A stretch of 64,000 nucleotides of DNA from Rhizophagus clarus. Its lineage: Eukaryota; Glomeromycota; Glomeromycetes; Glomerales; Glomeraceae. The stretch lies in the NCBI GenBank assembly GCA_015698045.1, contig BLAL01000013.1, forward strand, positions 496,001 through 560,000, in the 5' to 3' direction. The position numbers and the translations under genes are program-made. Shown here piece by piece: positions 48,760 through 59,967 of the stretch. A model generated the notes under the pieces. It did no database searches. It was not told the DNA's origin and saw only the letters and a list, made by a program, of their open reading frames with translations. Numbering within the stretch: the stretch's first letter is position 1; each line of letters starts with the position of its first letter.

Positions 48760-49860
48760 AAAGAAATTGAATGTACCAAATAAAGTTATTAAGGTAAGAA
48801 TGGTACAAAGGAACAATAAGGAAATGATAAGAATAGTAGTTCAGAGCCAGATTGGTAAAAACCGCATAGGATGAACTGTCATTTAAAGATTAATGACTGA
48901 ACTATTGGGATATTAATAAAGGGTAAGGATTTGATAATTAAGTTAAGGGTATATAAAAAAATTAATACAAAAATATTAAAAATTAAAGTTCATGAAATGT
49001 GAAAAAGAGTATAAAATTTTATTATAAGAAGAGAGGGGGGAAGATTAATAAGAAAAATAAAAGTAATCAATAAAGAAATGTACCAAATAAAGTTATTAAG
49101 GTAAGAATGGTACAAAGGAATGATAAGGATATAATAAAAAAGTAGTTCAGAGCCAGATTGGTTAAAACCACACAGGATGAACTGTCATTTAAAGATTAAT
49201 GACTAAACTATTGGGATATTAACAAAGGCAAGGATTTGATAACAGATAAGGGTATATAAAAATATTAACACAAAAAGAATTAAAGTTTATAAAATTTGAA
49301 AAAAAAAGAGTATAAAAAAATTTTGTTATAAGAAGAGAAGGGGAAAAGCAATAAGAAATAAAAGTAATCAATAAAGAAATGTACCAAATAAAGTTATTAA
49401 GGTAAGAATGGTACAAAGGAATGATAAGGAAATGATAAAAAAAAGTAGTTCAGAGCCAGATTGGTTAAAACCACATTGGATGAACTGTCATTTAAAGATT
49501 AATGACTAAAACTATTGGGATATTAACAAAGGGTAAGATTGATAACTTAGATAAGGGTATATAAAAATTAGTACAAAAAATAATTGAAAGATTATAAAAT
49601 GTGAAAAAAAAAGAGTATAAAAAAAATTTTATTATAAGAAGAAAAGGGGAAGAGCAATAAGAAAAATAAAAGTAATCAATAAAGAGATGTACCAAATAAA
49701 GTTATTAAGGTAAGAATGGTACAAAGGAATGATAAGGAAATTAAAAAAAGTAGTTCAGAGCCAGATGGTAAAAACCATGCAGGATGAACTGTCATTTAAA
49801 GATTAATGACTAAACTATTAGGGTATAAAGAAAGGGTAAGGATTTAAAGTGTAAACCATA
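48760..49860. repeat. Tandem repeat, about 300-bp period, four copies
   Basis: AAAGTTATTAAGGTAAGAAT followed by GGTACAAAGG occurs at about 48782, 49092, 49391 and 49697, and AGTAGTTCAGAGCCAGA followed by GATGAACTGTCATTT at about 48837, 49143, 49446 and 49751. Spacings are 299-310 bp. Units drift by small indels in A-runs. The minus-strand frames seen here (49219, 49492) are hydrophobic low-complexity products of the A/T bias and are not called as genes. Confidence 0.9.
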
Positions 49861-50189
49861 ATTATCAAATTTATATATATAAAAAAGTAATATACTCTAT
49901 TATATATATGAATAGTTAAGTCAAAAGAAGCAAGCAAAAAATTAGGAAAAAATTTAAGTAAAAGAATAGGAATAAATTTTAAGAAATTTAAAATCAAAAT
50001 TTGAATTATGTTAGAAAAGAAATAAAAAAAAACAAAAAGAGAAATAAAAGTAAAGAAAAAAGTTAAGAAGAAAGAAAAAATAAGTTGAAAGTCACTATTC
50101 AATTGTGTTTCCACAATTGAAAAGCACTTATTGAAAGAAACTTCAGTCAAAGGGGAATGTACAAAATTAGGACAAAGATCAAAAGACAT
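49818..50189 (-). CDS. Doubtful ORF, hydrophobic
   Basis: 123 codons on the minus strand. The first 40 look protein-like (DLCPNFVHSPLTEVSFNKC, SIVETQLNSDF); the remainder is Phe/Ile/Leu-rich, as expected from A-rich DNA read on the other strand. It could be a membrane protein with several helices or merely an open frame beside the tandem repeat. No homologue recognised. Confidence 0.2.
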   Translation of the reverse strand: MSFDLCPNFVHSPLTEVSFNKCFSIVETQLNSDFQLIFSFFLTFFFTFISLFVFFYFFSNIIQILILNFLKFIPILLLKFFPNFLLASFDLTIHIYNRVYYFFIYINLIIMVYTLNPYPFFIP

Positions 50190-51268
50190 TTTAAAAGAAA
50201 ATTTAGAAAGATTTAGAAAGATAATATTTTGTAAGAAGATTTAAAGATTTAGAAAGATAATATTTTGTAAGAAGATTTTTGAAGAAAAGATTTTTGAAAA
50301 AAAATAAAAGAAAAATTACATATATTTATAGTATTTTAAACCACATTATAATTATAATTACTATAATTTACAATAATAATTATAATTACACATATTTACT
50401 TTGTATGAGTCATTTATATTCTTGATTAGTGAAATCAGTCAGATAATATGACTCAACTTATAAATAAATGATATATATTTCTTATGATTTTGATTATCAA
50501 ATCAATTTGTTTAATTAAACCTATATGTCAACATTAGACTTATGAGTAATATATAGTTATATATGAATTATGAGTAATTATGAGCTCATAAATTGTGAGT
50601 ATATGGTTTTTTTAACTGAAGATGGTGATAATCTTTTTGAAAATATAAGAAACTTGGGATAATAATGGAAAATTATTTTATTTTGATACAAAAAGCGTTA
50701 GTAACGAAGTTTAAATGTAAATGAATTTTCACTGCAATAATCTGTGACAAGAAAGATGATTTATGGAAAAATGTTTACTGCGGCTTATCAAGATTGATAC
50801 AAAATTGATATGACGCGAAGACAATAGGAAATCAGGATATTGATCAGGATTGATTTTACGTAATTATGTAATAGAATTAAGTATATTCTTCATAATTATA
50901 CATTTTTGCTGTCTGTCGATTTATGAAAAGAAAATTTTTTTTTTCACGCTTAATTAATTATATTGCATATTACTTATGCTGATTATCGACATTATTGACG
51001 CGATTGTTGACAATGATGATCTAAGCTTTATCGTTATTTACCTTACTGCGTTACATACCAGGTCTCTTTGAACACGGCAATATAACAAGTATTTAATTTT
51101 TTTAATGATTTTTTTTTTAAAAAAAAAAAAAATGAAACATCTAGTACAAATATTTCATTCTTTTATTCTTATAATTTAACGGCTGGTTCTTCAAATCACT
51201 GGATATTGGATTACGGTTAATACTTTATCTTTTTAATTTACATCTTTATTATTTTTAACGAAACGAAA
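50190..51268. other. Spacer
   Basis: A/T-rich, with a short duplicated piece (GATTTAGAAAGATAATATTTTG at 50209-50230 and again at 50248-50269). No gene seen. Confidence 0.35.
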
Positions 51269-51661
51269 ATGTTCCTTCATAAACTTTGTACAGTTTTTAA
51301 CGTGAATTGGATTTCGGCGAGTAAGTTTTTATAAACATATTTTCAATAAATTGGATGCTCAATGAATGGTTTTTTTAAGTCATTTTTTACTTTATTTTTT
51401 TTTTTTTTGCATTTTAGGCGCAAATTTTTGAGTTTGATTTTATTTTCTTTAATGTTGAACTGTTACTAATTGTTCTTTTTCCTTTTTTTAGATGGCCAGT
51501 TCCAATTTCTAAGTTTCAAACTATTTAAAAACTTTTTGATATTTGAATGGATGACTGGGTAAGTTTTGATGTTCGAAACCTTTTCTCAGTTAAAGATGCG
51601 GATTATTTATCATTTATTGTTATTTTTTTTTTTTTGTAGTTTCATCTCAGATTTTATTTGA
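51269..51661 (+). CDS. Possible three-exon mini-gene, 46 aa
   Basis: Exons 51269-51320, 51492-51558 and 51640-51661. All donors are GTAAGT-like, and the acceptors follow long T-runs (CTTTTTTTAG, TTTTTTGTAG). The phases fit, giving a 46-residue product (start MFLHKLCTVFNVNWISA; end GFISDFI) with no recognised motif. The splice signals look like a genuine transcript, but the small coding part may be accidental and the RNA non-coding. An alternative exon could start after GCATTTTAG near 51418. Confidence 0.3.
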
Positions 51662-53514
51662 ATGAGACAGGATGCCGAATTAAAGATATTGGAATATACG
51701 ATTCATCCTATAAGCGAAGTTGGTATGAATGGTACATACAGTACATCAGGACAATCACGAACTTGAATGATTTTGAAATAATTATTTCTCATTATTAATT
51801 ATATATTTACAAAGTTTAATAATGTATTTATGAGCGGAAAATTTTACGATATATTTATTCAATTTTATCATTATTTAGTAAATTTTTTTTTTAAAGTCGT
51901 GACAATTCTCGTGACAATCTAAAATTGATCCCCGATTGTTTTAATGTGCAGGAACTGAAAATTCACAATTACTTGCACGATTTTGCCACGATTCGTCTGC
52001 CATTCAGGAGTATTAGCTTTATTATATCATACCTTATTATTATACTTTTATTATATTTATTATAATTTAATATTATACAGTAATTTTGATTTTATCATAT
52101 TTTTAATCTAATTGATTATTTAACCTTATGTGATAGGTAGTATATGTAGTTGACGAAGTATAATTATTAGAATCATATTGACTAGAATTTTCTGAATACT
52201 GAGCAGAGATAGTTATTGCTAATTATAACACATAAAGATTAATTTATAGATTGTATGATTGATTTATTTATTTTATTTATTTTACTTAGTAAGAAAGAAA
52301 TCGTTACATGAATTCAAATATCATCCAAAACGGTACATAAAAGGAAAAACATATAAACAACTAACCCCAAATACCATCATAAGTAGGAGAAGCCGTCTTT
52401 TCATTAAAACACACTTGTAGACTGTATGATTGTAATTAGCCATTAACAAAAATATCAGTCTATCAAAAACACATGATCCTAATAGACTGATCAATACTAT
52501 AATGTTTCTTATTTACAATCTTTTAAAACGACATATGAATTATTACAAGAAATTGAAGATACGTTTACCGAAACTGAAATGAACTAAAACAGCTAGAAAA
52601 AGAAGATTAAAAGTAGGAGGCACCAAGGCGTACGTGTACGATGGAGATGTGGTGGAGTAAAATGATTGTATTTTAAGTATGTCAAAATTTGAAAGGCGTG
52701 TCGTTAGAGACCACTAATTATAACCGTTTTGTATTTGCAACGTTCCAGCCACCTTCCAATTCGTAATTAACTCTTAATAATAATGTCATGTAGTATTCTA
52801 TACCGAATTATAAATTTCGGTACATGAAAATTTTCGATCTGCCGAAGTGTATATATACCGAAGTTATACTGCGCTACATACAATTTAGTGGTAACTTACG
52901 GGTATGAAATAAATAAGCACGGTATGATTGTAACTTACATATCATTTTATTGATACGTCACGGTAATGATAAAAGTAAAATGAAATCTTGATTATTAATG
53001 TGAATTTTACTTTAAAACCTAATGATGAATTCAAAAAAATTTCCGTGTAATAATATTTTCTGAACAATTTTATTTGATTCCATTATATCTGAAAATTTTA
53101 TTTAGAATTTATATTCTAGGGGAAAATTGCTATAAAATACGAACTTTTATTATATTTTCACGTAACTTTTCACAGAATATGTATTTTATTATTACAAAAA
53201 CTTTAATGACGGTACAAAATACAGAAGCATTATCGCACAATAACTGTGTAGATCTCTCCTTTTATCATTTAATCCCAGTCAGATTTTCGTGACATTTTAA
53301 AATTTCCTGATCACTGATTATCTCTGATTTATTAGACTTTAAAAAGCCAAATGCAGTAATTACGCAATTGTTAAAGATGATCGTCTATTATTTATTAGTA
53401 TTAGATTACAAAAATCATAACTATACAAAATAAGTTTTGCTAAATTGTCAAAATGTTAAATAAATATATAAAATAATAAATATATAAATACATTTTTTTT
53501 TTTTTTACAAATAA
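51662..53514. other. Spacer
   Basis: Holds a short inverted repeat (ATCAGTCTAT near 52456, AATAGACTGAT near 52486) and a 45-bp piece near 52264 shared with 29362-29412. A 72-codon frame at 53074 has no support. No gene seen. Confidence 0.35.
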
Positions 53515-55126
53515 TTATTCGATGAATAGAATATTCTCTTTCTTTTTCGGATATTTTTTATAAATTATAAATACAGCTATTGCAATAATAACAATACCTG
53601 ATGTACCAACGGCAATAGCTATTATCTGTACCGTATTAAATTTTATATTTGTATTTGTATTTTTTGAGTTAGAATTGTCCGTGTCCGCAATGGATTGAGT
53701 TATAAAACTGTCCACCTCTTGAAAATTGGCATAATTACCAATTTTATAAATAATGATCTTATTACTAGGAAAATTACCGTCTTTTGTATAAACGATACCT
53801 AAAAAAAACAAACGCAATAAAATTATATACTGTGTATATATATATATATATAAGAAATAGTCATATATAATATACTATACCAAAAGCAATAAACATATAA
53901 TCGCCAACTAAAGTTGCTGTATGGCCTCTAAAAGGAGCTACAATGTTAACGTCATCAGTACCATGATACCATTGGTATGTATTTACATCTAAAACTTCAT
54001 AATGAGAGTTTACTGGATGGCTTGTAGTATTATCGGCGCCGCCAAATACAATTATTCTACTGTCGTTTGCTATCAAATATGTCAAAAAAATAAATATTCA
54101 ACTAGTATAATTAATGGAAATATCCCAAACAACAACTACAAAATTTACTTACTTAATACAGCTGTGTGAAATACTCTACTTTGTGGTGGATTTTGTGTTG
54201 GCTTTTTTTTTTAAGAAAGATTATATTTCATTAAATATATTTCTTAGACCATTTTCTGAAATTTTGAGTATTATGTAAAAAACAATACCTGTTCTCTCCA
54301 ATAATTATTTATCGTATCATAAATATCTAACTAAAAAGAGAATAAATCAATTAATTATTTATTAATGTCATTATTTCAAAAGGACATACAATTACTCACA
54401 TACATTGCTTATATCTAATAAATTTGGTGAAGAGTAAGGATAATTATATTTACCAAAACCTCCAAAACCTCCAATGTAAATAATAATATTAGATTCAGGT
54501 ATATAAGTAGCAGTATACCCGTCTCTTGGAGTTTCAAACGTGCTCATACTATTCCAAACTTTGTTAATTGTATCGAAAGTATTCATAATGTTATAATATT
54601 GAATAGGATCAAGTTCTTTTGCACCACCAAAAAGAAATACTTTGCCATTATTATCTGTGGCAGCATTCATTGATGTTCTCCTCAAAGGTTCTACACCAGA
54701 ATTAATTGTCACAGATTGCCATATTTTTTCTGAAGTGCTAAATGATTGTACTACTTCACTAGCATAATTAGTATAATTTCCCATATGTCCATCAAATAAA
54801 AATATTGTATCCTTTAATTGACCACCAACTGAAGTAGTTGCTCTATTATGTTCTGGCACGCTAGAACTTAAATAACTTAAATCTTCAAATGGGAGTCCTT
54901 CACTTTGATTAAACGATTTTGAAACATCAAGAGTAAAAAAATCGTTTGTGTAATTTAATGATTCTGTAAAACCACCAAGAAAATATATTTTATCTCCGAC
55001 AAACGTCGCTGTATGATAAGCTCTTTGCATGGGTACATATTGTTTACAATTTATAACATTAATTTGACATATAATCAAACATAAAATTAATCCTAATATT
55101 CGAATTAATTTATCAAAAGGGTTCAT
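53515..55126 (-). CDS. Membrane-anchored kelch-repeat protein 2 (five exons)
   Basis: Minus-strand exons 55126-54404, 54330-54289, 54201-54153, 54069-53881 and 53798-53515 give 428 aa; exons 1 to 3 are identical in length to those of kelch gene 1. A signal peptide with a short N-terminal extension (MNPFDK before LIRILG) is followed by kelch repeats (AYHTATFVGDKIYFLGG, KVFLFGGAKE, GYTATYIPESNIIIYIGG, RIIVFGGAD, GHTATLVGDY), an Asn/Ser/Thr stalk, a membrane helix at about 391-414 and a Lys-rich tail ending LFIE. The stalk is shorter and more Asn-rich than in the paralogue. Extracellular or lumenal propeller; ligand unknown. The two genes are 13 kb apart on one strand, so they arose by duplication. 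Confidence 0.88.
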
Positions 55127-56047
55127 TTCGAAAAAAAAGTAAAATAAAAAAAAAAAAAAGGAGAAACGTCCGGAAATTTATATTATTTTACATTTTGTGT
55201 AACAACATTTTATTAAACTTAAGATAGGAATGTATTGATCACGTGAAAACTATATTTAAGGATTGATGCATACCAGGAGATGGTACAGTGTCACCTCGAA
55301 TGTGTAAAAATAAAATTCATTTATAAATTTAAAAATTCATTTTATAATGAAAAAAAAAAAACAGCCAATAAGAGATAGATTTCAACTTTTTTTTTGAGTA
55401 TATGATGCAGTAAAACAATGGTTTTATTTTTTTTCCAAAAAAAGTTATTTTATAGTTTCCTTCCGAGGGTAAAAAATTTTTCCAGCAAATTACGTGTGGC
55501 TTTGTGACAGCCTCAAAATAATTCGGATTTTAACAAATCTGAACTAGTTTCTCTTGATGTAGTTATCAGATGACGTTAGGCTGAACCAATTTAATTATCT
55601 GTTCTACATTCTCCAATTTCTCAAAGAAAATACTTACTCCCGGAACAAAAATCCAGCCAATTAAAATGCTTAGAATAATTGCGAAACATTGCGGATTTTG
55701 AAGTTAACAATATTCCGCAATTTCGGAATACCGCAATTCCACAATTAATTTTTAAAAATTGTTTATTTTAAATTTTATCTAATAAATAATGATCCTTTTC
55801 ACTTTTATTAATGGAAAAACAAATTTATATCATCAGTAAAAGTAAAAAAACGATATTTTTATTAAAAAAATAAACTAGATCGGCCAGTTAATTTGATGGT
55901 TATTGACGAGCCATGGTATAATTTGGCCGATCTTTTACCGAAATTTCTTTCGGTTTTTAAACCGAATTTTTAAAAAATTTTTTTAGGAAGGATATTAATG
56001 TTCCTTCTTTTTAGAACAAGTATTATTTAATTTAAGCACAGTTATTG
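55127..56047. other. Spacer upstream of kelch gene 2
   Basis: AT-rich. Near 55680-55745 the words TTGCGGA, TTCCGCAA, TTCGGAA and CCGCAATTCC form overlapping inverted motifs. Near 55880-55970 GATCGGCCAG and GGCCGATC make an inverted pair. No gene seen. Confidence 0.35.
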
Positions 56048-56395
56048 ACGTTTATTTCCTCTTTTACCTTTTTTAGGAACAGTCTTGGGATGACTCGGAA
56101 ATTTAAACAGCCTCAATATGTATATTATTTTAGAGGGAGATCTCATTAGTTCTTTAAGAAACTCTATTCACACTTTCTTTTTTTATTCTTTTTTAGGAAC
56201 GGCATTAGATAGAACGACTTGGACAGGCCCGCGGTATGTATATTTTAGGGGAGAGGGCTTGTTAATTCTTTAAGGAACATTAATAACATTTTCTTATTTT
56301 GTTTTTTTTTTGGGACGGCCTAGATACGACTTGAAAAGTCAAGTAACCCGTGGTATATGTGTTTAGAGGGAGGTTTGTCAATTCTTTAAAGAAAT
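56048..56395. repeat. Three-copy degenerate tandem repeat, about 115 bp
   Basis: Each unit starts TTTTTTAGGAAC or TTTTGGGACGG, then has GAC or GACTTG, a CGGTATGTATAT-like word, TTTAGAGGGAG or TTTTAGGGGAGA, and TTAATTCTTTAAGGAA. Units lie at about 56048, 56164 and 56290. The repeated TTTTTTAGGAAC looks like a splice acceptor, so a duplicated exon-intron unit is possible, but no common reading frame was found. Confidence 0.6.
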
Positions 56396-57882
56396 GCTTA
56401 TTTATTTACTAACGAATGTATAGTTGCCAATACAGCGATAGTAACACAAAAATAGAAAGAAAAAATATCTAAACTACTCTGTAAGCAATAATCGCCTACC
56501 CAAAAGGATGGGACTGCCCTTTGAGAAAGAACTACTCCAAAAAATAACTTGGTTAGAATAGGATCGTGAAGGGAAATTAAATATGGGAATCAAATAATGG
56601 GAAAGTCTAAAGAATCTGTGAAATTAAAATGAGAAAACAATCGATATTCTGTAAGAAATTTGAACTTGCAATGTAATAAAAGTCATGTGGTTTCATAAAT
56701 TTCTTTTTTTATTTGACCCCCAAACTTTTATAAACATTATAATGTAAAACAGATTATTAAATTGGTCCAGCCTAACCATAAAATATTTTGATGTCACGCG
56801 ACGTGGTTTCGTCCTTACGTCGTTGATTTTTTGTCGTGATATAACATAAATTTTGTTGTGATAAGTGCAAATTTGTGATTTTTGTGAAAAAGCAAATTTT
56901 TACTAATTTATCTAATTTATGCAGTTTTGTTGTGTAATTCGGCAAAATAAGAAATTTTATGAAATACAAGAAATCATCGTTCCTGCATCGTATTGTATGA
57001 AAACACATTTTAAATTCTGGAACTGAAGAATTGTTAGATGAAAATCTAACATATTTTATTTCTAATGAATACCAAATATTTTTTTTGCCACCTCAAGTTT
57101 AACAAAATACTAAAAATAAAAGTAGTATATATTAATAGAATTTGATACAATGTATTAAAAATTAAAAAGATATGTAGTCATTGTAACAATAGCCAGTTTA
57201 TTATTGTTATAATAAAGGTGGATTTTCGGATCTGCCTTGATCTACAAGTTATTTAACAATGCTGTGGATGATAAAAATGACGTATTCCATGCCGGTAATC
57301 TATTTATCCGTGAACTTAGACATCACGTGAATCTGGATAAATAACAATGTTTCAACACGTTTACAATAAAATGATATAAAGACCAAGTTTTATAAAGTTG
57401 TTTGAAATTTTTTTTTAAAAAAAAAGTCTTATATTAAGAGAAGAACAATATTACGAAAAGTGATTATTATTGCGCTTATGAAACGTATAAAATTAATATT
57501 GTTATTTTAACGAGTTTAAACTTTAAAAATAGAAAAAATGGTGAAATTCGTTGCCGTATTCTTTTTATAATTTTGACGTCAATTGAATCGTTGTGCGTGG
57601 TGTAACAAATATTGTAGGTAACAATCTTTTAAACTTTTTTGTCGCTTTTGGCTGATATAACTATAATGTATTAACAATGGAAAATGAAAATAGTTAAAAA
57701 AAAAAAAAAAAAAAATTTTTCGAATCTTTAATTAATTGATTGTAAATTCAAAAAATATGCAATTGTTTCTACATGTATTAAACAAAGGCTTTAGTGACAC
57801 CATAAGATCGACTGACAATAAAATCCTTATTGGAAACATTGCACTACCTTGATGGGCTTATATTAAACAGATATTAAACAGG

Positions 57883-57921
<39 letters not shown>

Positions 57922-57970
57922 TTTTCAAATTATTTGACAATTAAAAATTTTTTCACAAAAATCATTAATC
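56396..57970. other. Spacer before the CYTH gene
   Basis: No gene seen. Includes homopolymer A-runs near 57697-57714 and 57882-57917, the second immediately followed by T-run sequence and lying 50 bp before the CYTH start codon. Confidence 0.4.
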
Positions 57971-58780
57971 ATGTATTTATTAAATAAAATTCCTCTCATC
58001 CAAAATATAAAAAATGTAATAAAACAACAAAAACGTTATAATGTACATCAAGATCATTTTGAAGTAGAACGAAAATTTAAATTTGATACTTCAAAAGTTA
58101 TTTTATTGGAAAAAAACTGTGGAAAAAAACTTTTTGATAAAGTCACTTTTCTTTCTGAAAAATCATTCACTGACGTTTATTACGATAATCATTTAGAAAA
58201 TTATCCATTAACTACCAAAGATATTTGGCTTCGTAACCGTGATGATAAATGGGAATGCAAAACTCCTGTCGGTTTAACTGCTTCAATGGATTCTTATCAT
58301 GAACTTAATGATATTAATATCATTAAAGAATTTCTTGAGAAAAAATTGGATAATAATCAAAGACGGTCAGAAGATATTCGTTATAATGATGATGAATTTA
58401 AAGATTTTTTACTTAAAAACTACAATCTTGTGCCGTTTTGTACAATAACTACTCGGCGTCGCAATTATCTTCTTAATGATAAATTTACTATGGTTTTGGA
58501 TACCACAGATTTTGGTCATTCGGTCGGTGAGATTGAGTTGATAGTTGAATCTCAGGATAAGATACAAGACGCGGAAAGAAGAATTGCTTCGTTTATGAAA
58601 GAATATGATTGGTTTTTTGAAACTGAAGGAGTAGTGATGGGTAAATTATTGGCGTATATCTCTAGATTTAATAAGAAACAATGGGAACATATGGAAAATT
58701 CTAACGTGCTTAAGAAAAAATTATTCCCGGAAACCTTGGATAATGTTTTAACCAATGGACAAAAACATCAAACACAATAA
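57971..58780 (+). CDS. Thiamine-triphosphatase-like CYTH enzyme
   Basis: Single-exon gene, 269 aa. The CYTH (triphosphate tunnel) signature EVERKF is at residues 31-36, where acidic residues and Lys bind metal and triphosphate. Further hallmarks are TDVYYDN, WLRNRDDKWECKTP and VLDTTDFGHSVGEIEL, in the order seen in thiamine triphosphatases, which hydrolyse thiamine triphosphate to the diphosphate. The N-terminal 25 residues are basic and amphipathic (LIQNIKNVIKQQKRYN), compatible with mitochondrial targeting, but this is not certain. Its substrate could be another triphosphate, since the family is broad. Its 3' end faces the viperin-like gene 152 bp away. Confidence 0.88.
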   Translation: MYLLNKIPLIQNIKNVIKQQKRYNVHQDHFEVERKFKFDTSKVILLEKNCGKKLFDKVTFLSEKSFTDVYYDNHLENYPLTTKDIWLRNRDDKWECKTPVGLTASMDSYHELNDINIIKEFLEKKLDNNQRRSEDIRYNDDEFKDFLLKNYNLVPFCTITTRRRNYLLNDKFTMVLDTTDFGHSVGEIELIVESQDKIQDAERRIASFMKEYDWFFETEGVVMGKLLAYISRFNKKQWEHMENSNVLKKKLFPETLDNVLTNGQKHQTQ

Positions 58781-58932
58781 CTTTTGAAAATAAATTGATA
58801 AAATAAACCTTTATTTATAAATATACAAAATATAATAAATATTTGAATAAAAAAAAAAAAAAAAAATTATACAAAATATAATAAACATTTAATAAAGAAA
58901 AATTTTACAATAATAATTATTTATGTTACACT

Positions 58933-59967
58933 TCACCATTCAAGTTCTTTAGCTTGATTGTTACCACAAGTATTCGATGGTTGTTTCGACCAATCATAAA
59001 TTCCAGATCTTCCGATAAATGCTTCTTGATCCCAACCAGCTTGCATCAATGCTTTTTCAACAGGAACATCCAATAATGATTCACTAGGAGTCTTATCATT
59101 ATTGGTACAATTTAAAAATCGTAAATATTCATCAAGAATCAAGTAAGAATTTTTCATAAGATTATTTGGTTCGGGAACTATACATTTTTGTTCCGAATGT
59201 CGTTGAATAAATTCTTCAAATTCTTGATCCGTTACTATAAATTCACGTGCATCTCTCAATGCACCCTCGCCACCTCCATTTTCATTTTCTAAAATTAATA
59301 CTTGAAAGCATTTCCATCGAAACGGTGCAATTTTTGAAATATTTTCATTCATATCCTCTGACTTATTGTAAGCATTTACTACCGTATTTAACTTAAATTT
59401 AATTCCGAATTCACGACACCAATGAGATATATCACTTAACTTTTCAACATGTTTTCCAGTTCCTCTCCCAATTTTTTTATTAACTGATTCATCAAAAGAG
59501 TCACAGGAAATTGCGAGAATATCTAAATAATCTTTATTTCGTTTTAAAAAATCATATTTAATTTTACTTCCATTACTGACAATAGAGACTGATTCTACCT
59601 TTAATACTAGTTTACAATAACGCATTAATTCTTCAAGATATTTTGGATATAAAAATGGTTCACCACCAGCAAAGTTGATCTTCTTCATACCGGCATCTGC
59701 AAGTTTTTTTAATGCATATTTTGAATCTTCAATAGGAGCCAAATATGATGTTTTTGCGGTATGAAAACAAAAACCACATTCATAGTTACACTTGCGCGTG
59801 AAATGAAAATTAACGGACAAAGGTACTTTTTTAGTTTTGTAACTCAAAATATTCCCTATTTTTTTTAAGAAATATTGAATTTTGTTTATTTTTTTCTCAT
59901 GAAAAACAACATATGATGATATTATAAAAAGTACAAAAAGTGATAATAAAGACAACATTGTTGTCAT
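58933..59967 (-). CDS. Viperin-like radical SAM enzyme
   Basis: Single-exon gene, 344 aa, full length for the family. Residues 5-22 are a hydrophobic membrane-associated helix. The [4Fe-4S]-binding Cys60-x3-Cys64-x2-Cys67 lies in RKCNYECGFCFHTAKTS. Then come NFAGGEPFLYPKYLEEL (the GGE motif for SAM), SIVSNG, DILAISCDSFDE, IGRGTGKHVE, RWKCFQVL and SYLILDEYLRFLNC; the protein ends in a Trp, as eukaryotic viperins do. In animals and several microbial lineages this enzyme converts CTP to ddhCTP, a chain terminator that blocks viral RNA synthesis. The conserved substrate-side motifs suggest the same reaction here, at an ER or lipid-droplet membrane. Antiviral function in this fungus is inference. 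No nucleotide kinase partner is next to it. Confidence 0.93.
   Translation of the reverse strand: MTTMLSLLSLFVLFIISSYVVFHEKKINKIQYFLKKIGNILSYKTKKVPLSVNFHFTRKCNYECGFCFHTAKTSYLAPIEDSKYALKKLADAGMKKINFAGGEPFLYPKYLEELMRYCKLVLKVESVSIVSNGSKIKYDFLKRNKDYLDILAISCDSFDESVNKKIGRGTGKHVEKLSDISHWCREFGIKFKLNTVVNAYNKSEDMNENISKIAPFRWKCFQVLILENENGGGEGALRDAREFIVTDQEFEEFIQRHSEQKCIVPEPNNLMKNSYLILDEYLRFLNCTNNDKTPSESLLDVPVEKALMQAGWDQEAFIGRSGIYDWSKQPSNTCGNNQAKELEW

Noticed and set aside
49143..49200. tRNA-like internal promoter (GTTCAGAGCC) in the 300-bp repeat
   Set aside because: The match to an A or B box is weak and no cloverleaf can be drawn from it.
48496..49695. Several hydrophobic minus-strand frames
   Set aside because: They are Phe/Ile/Leu-rich products of A-rich tandem repeats and differ between repeat units by frameshifts.
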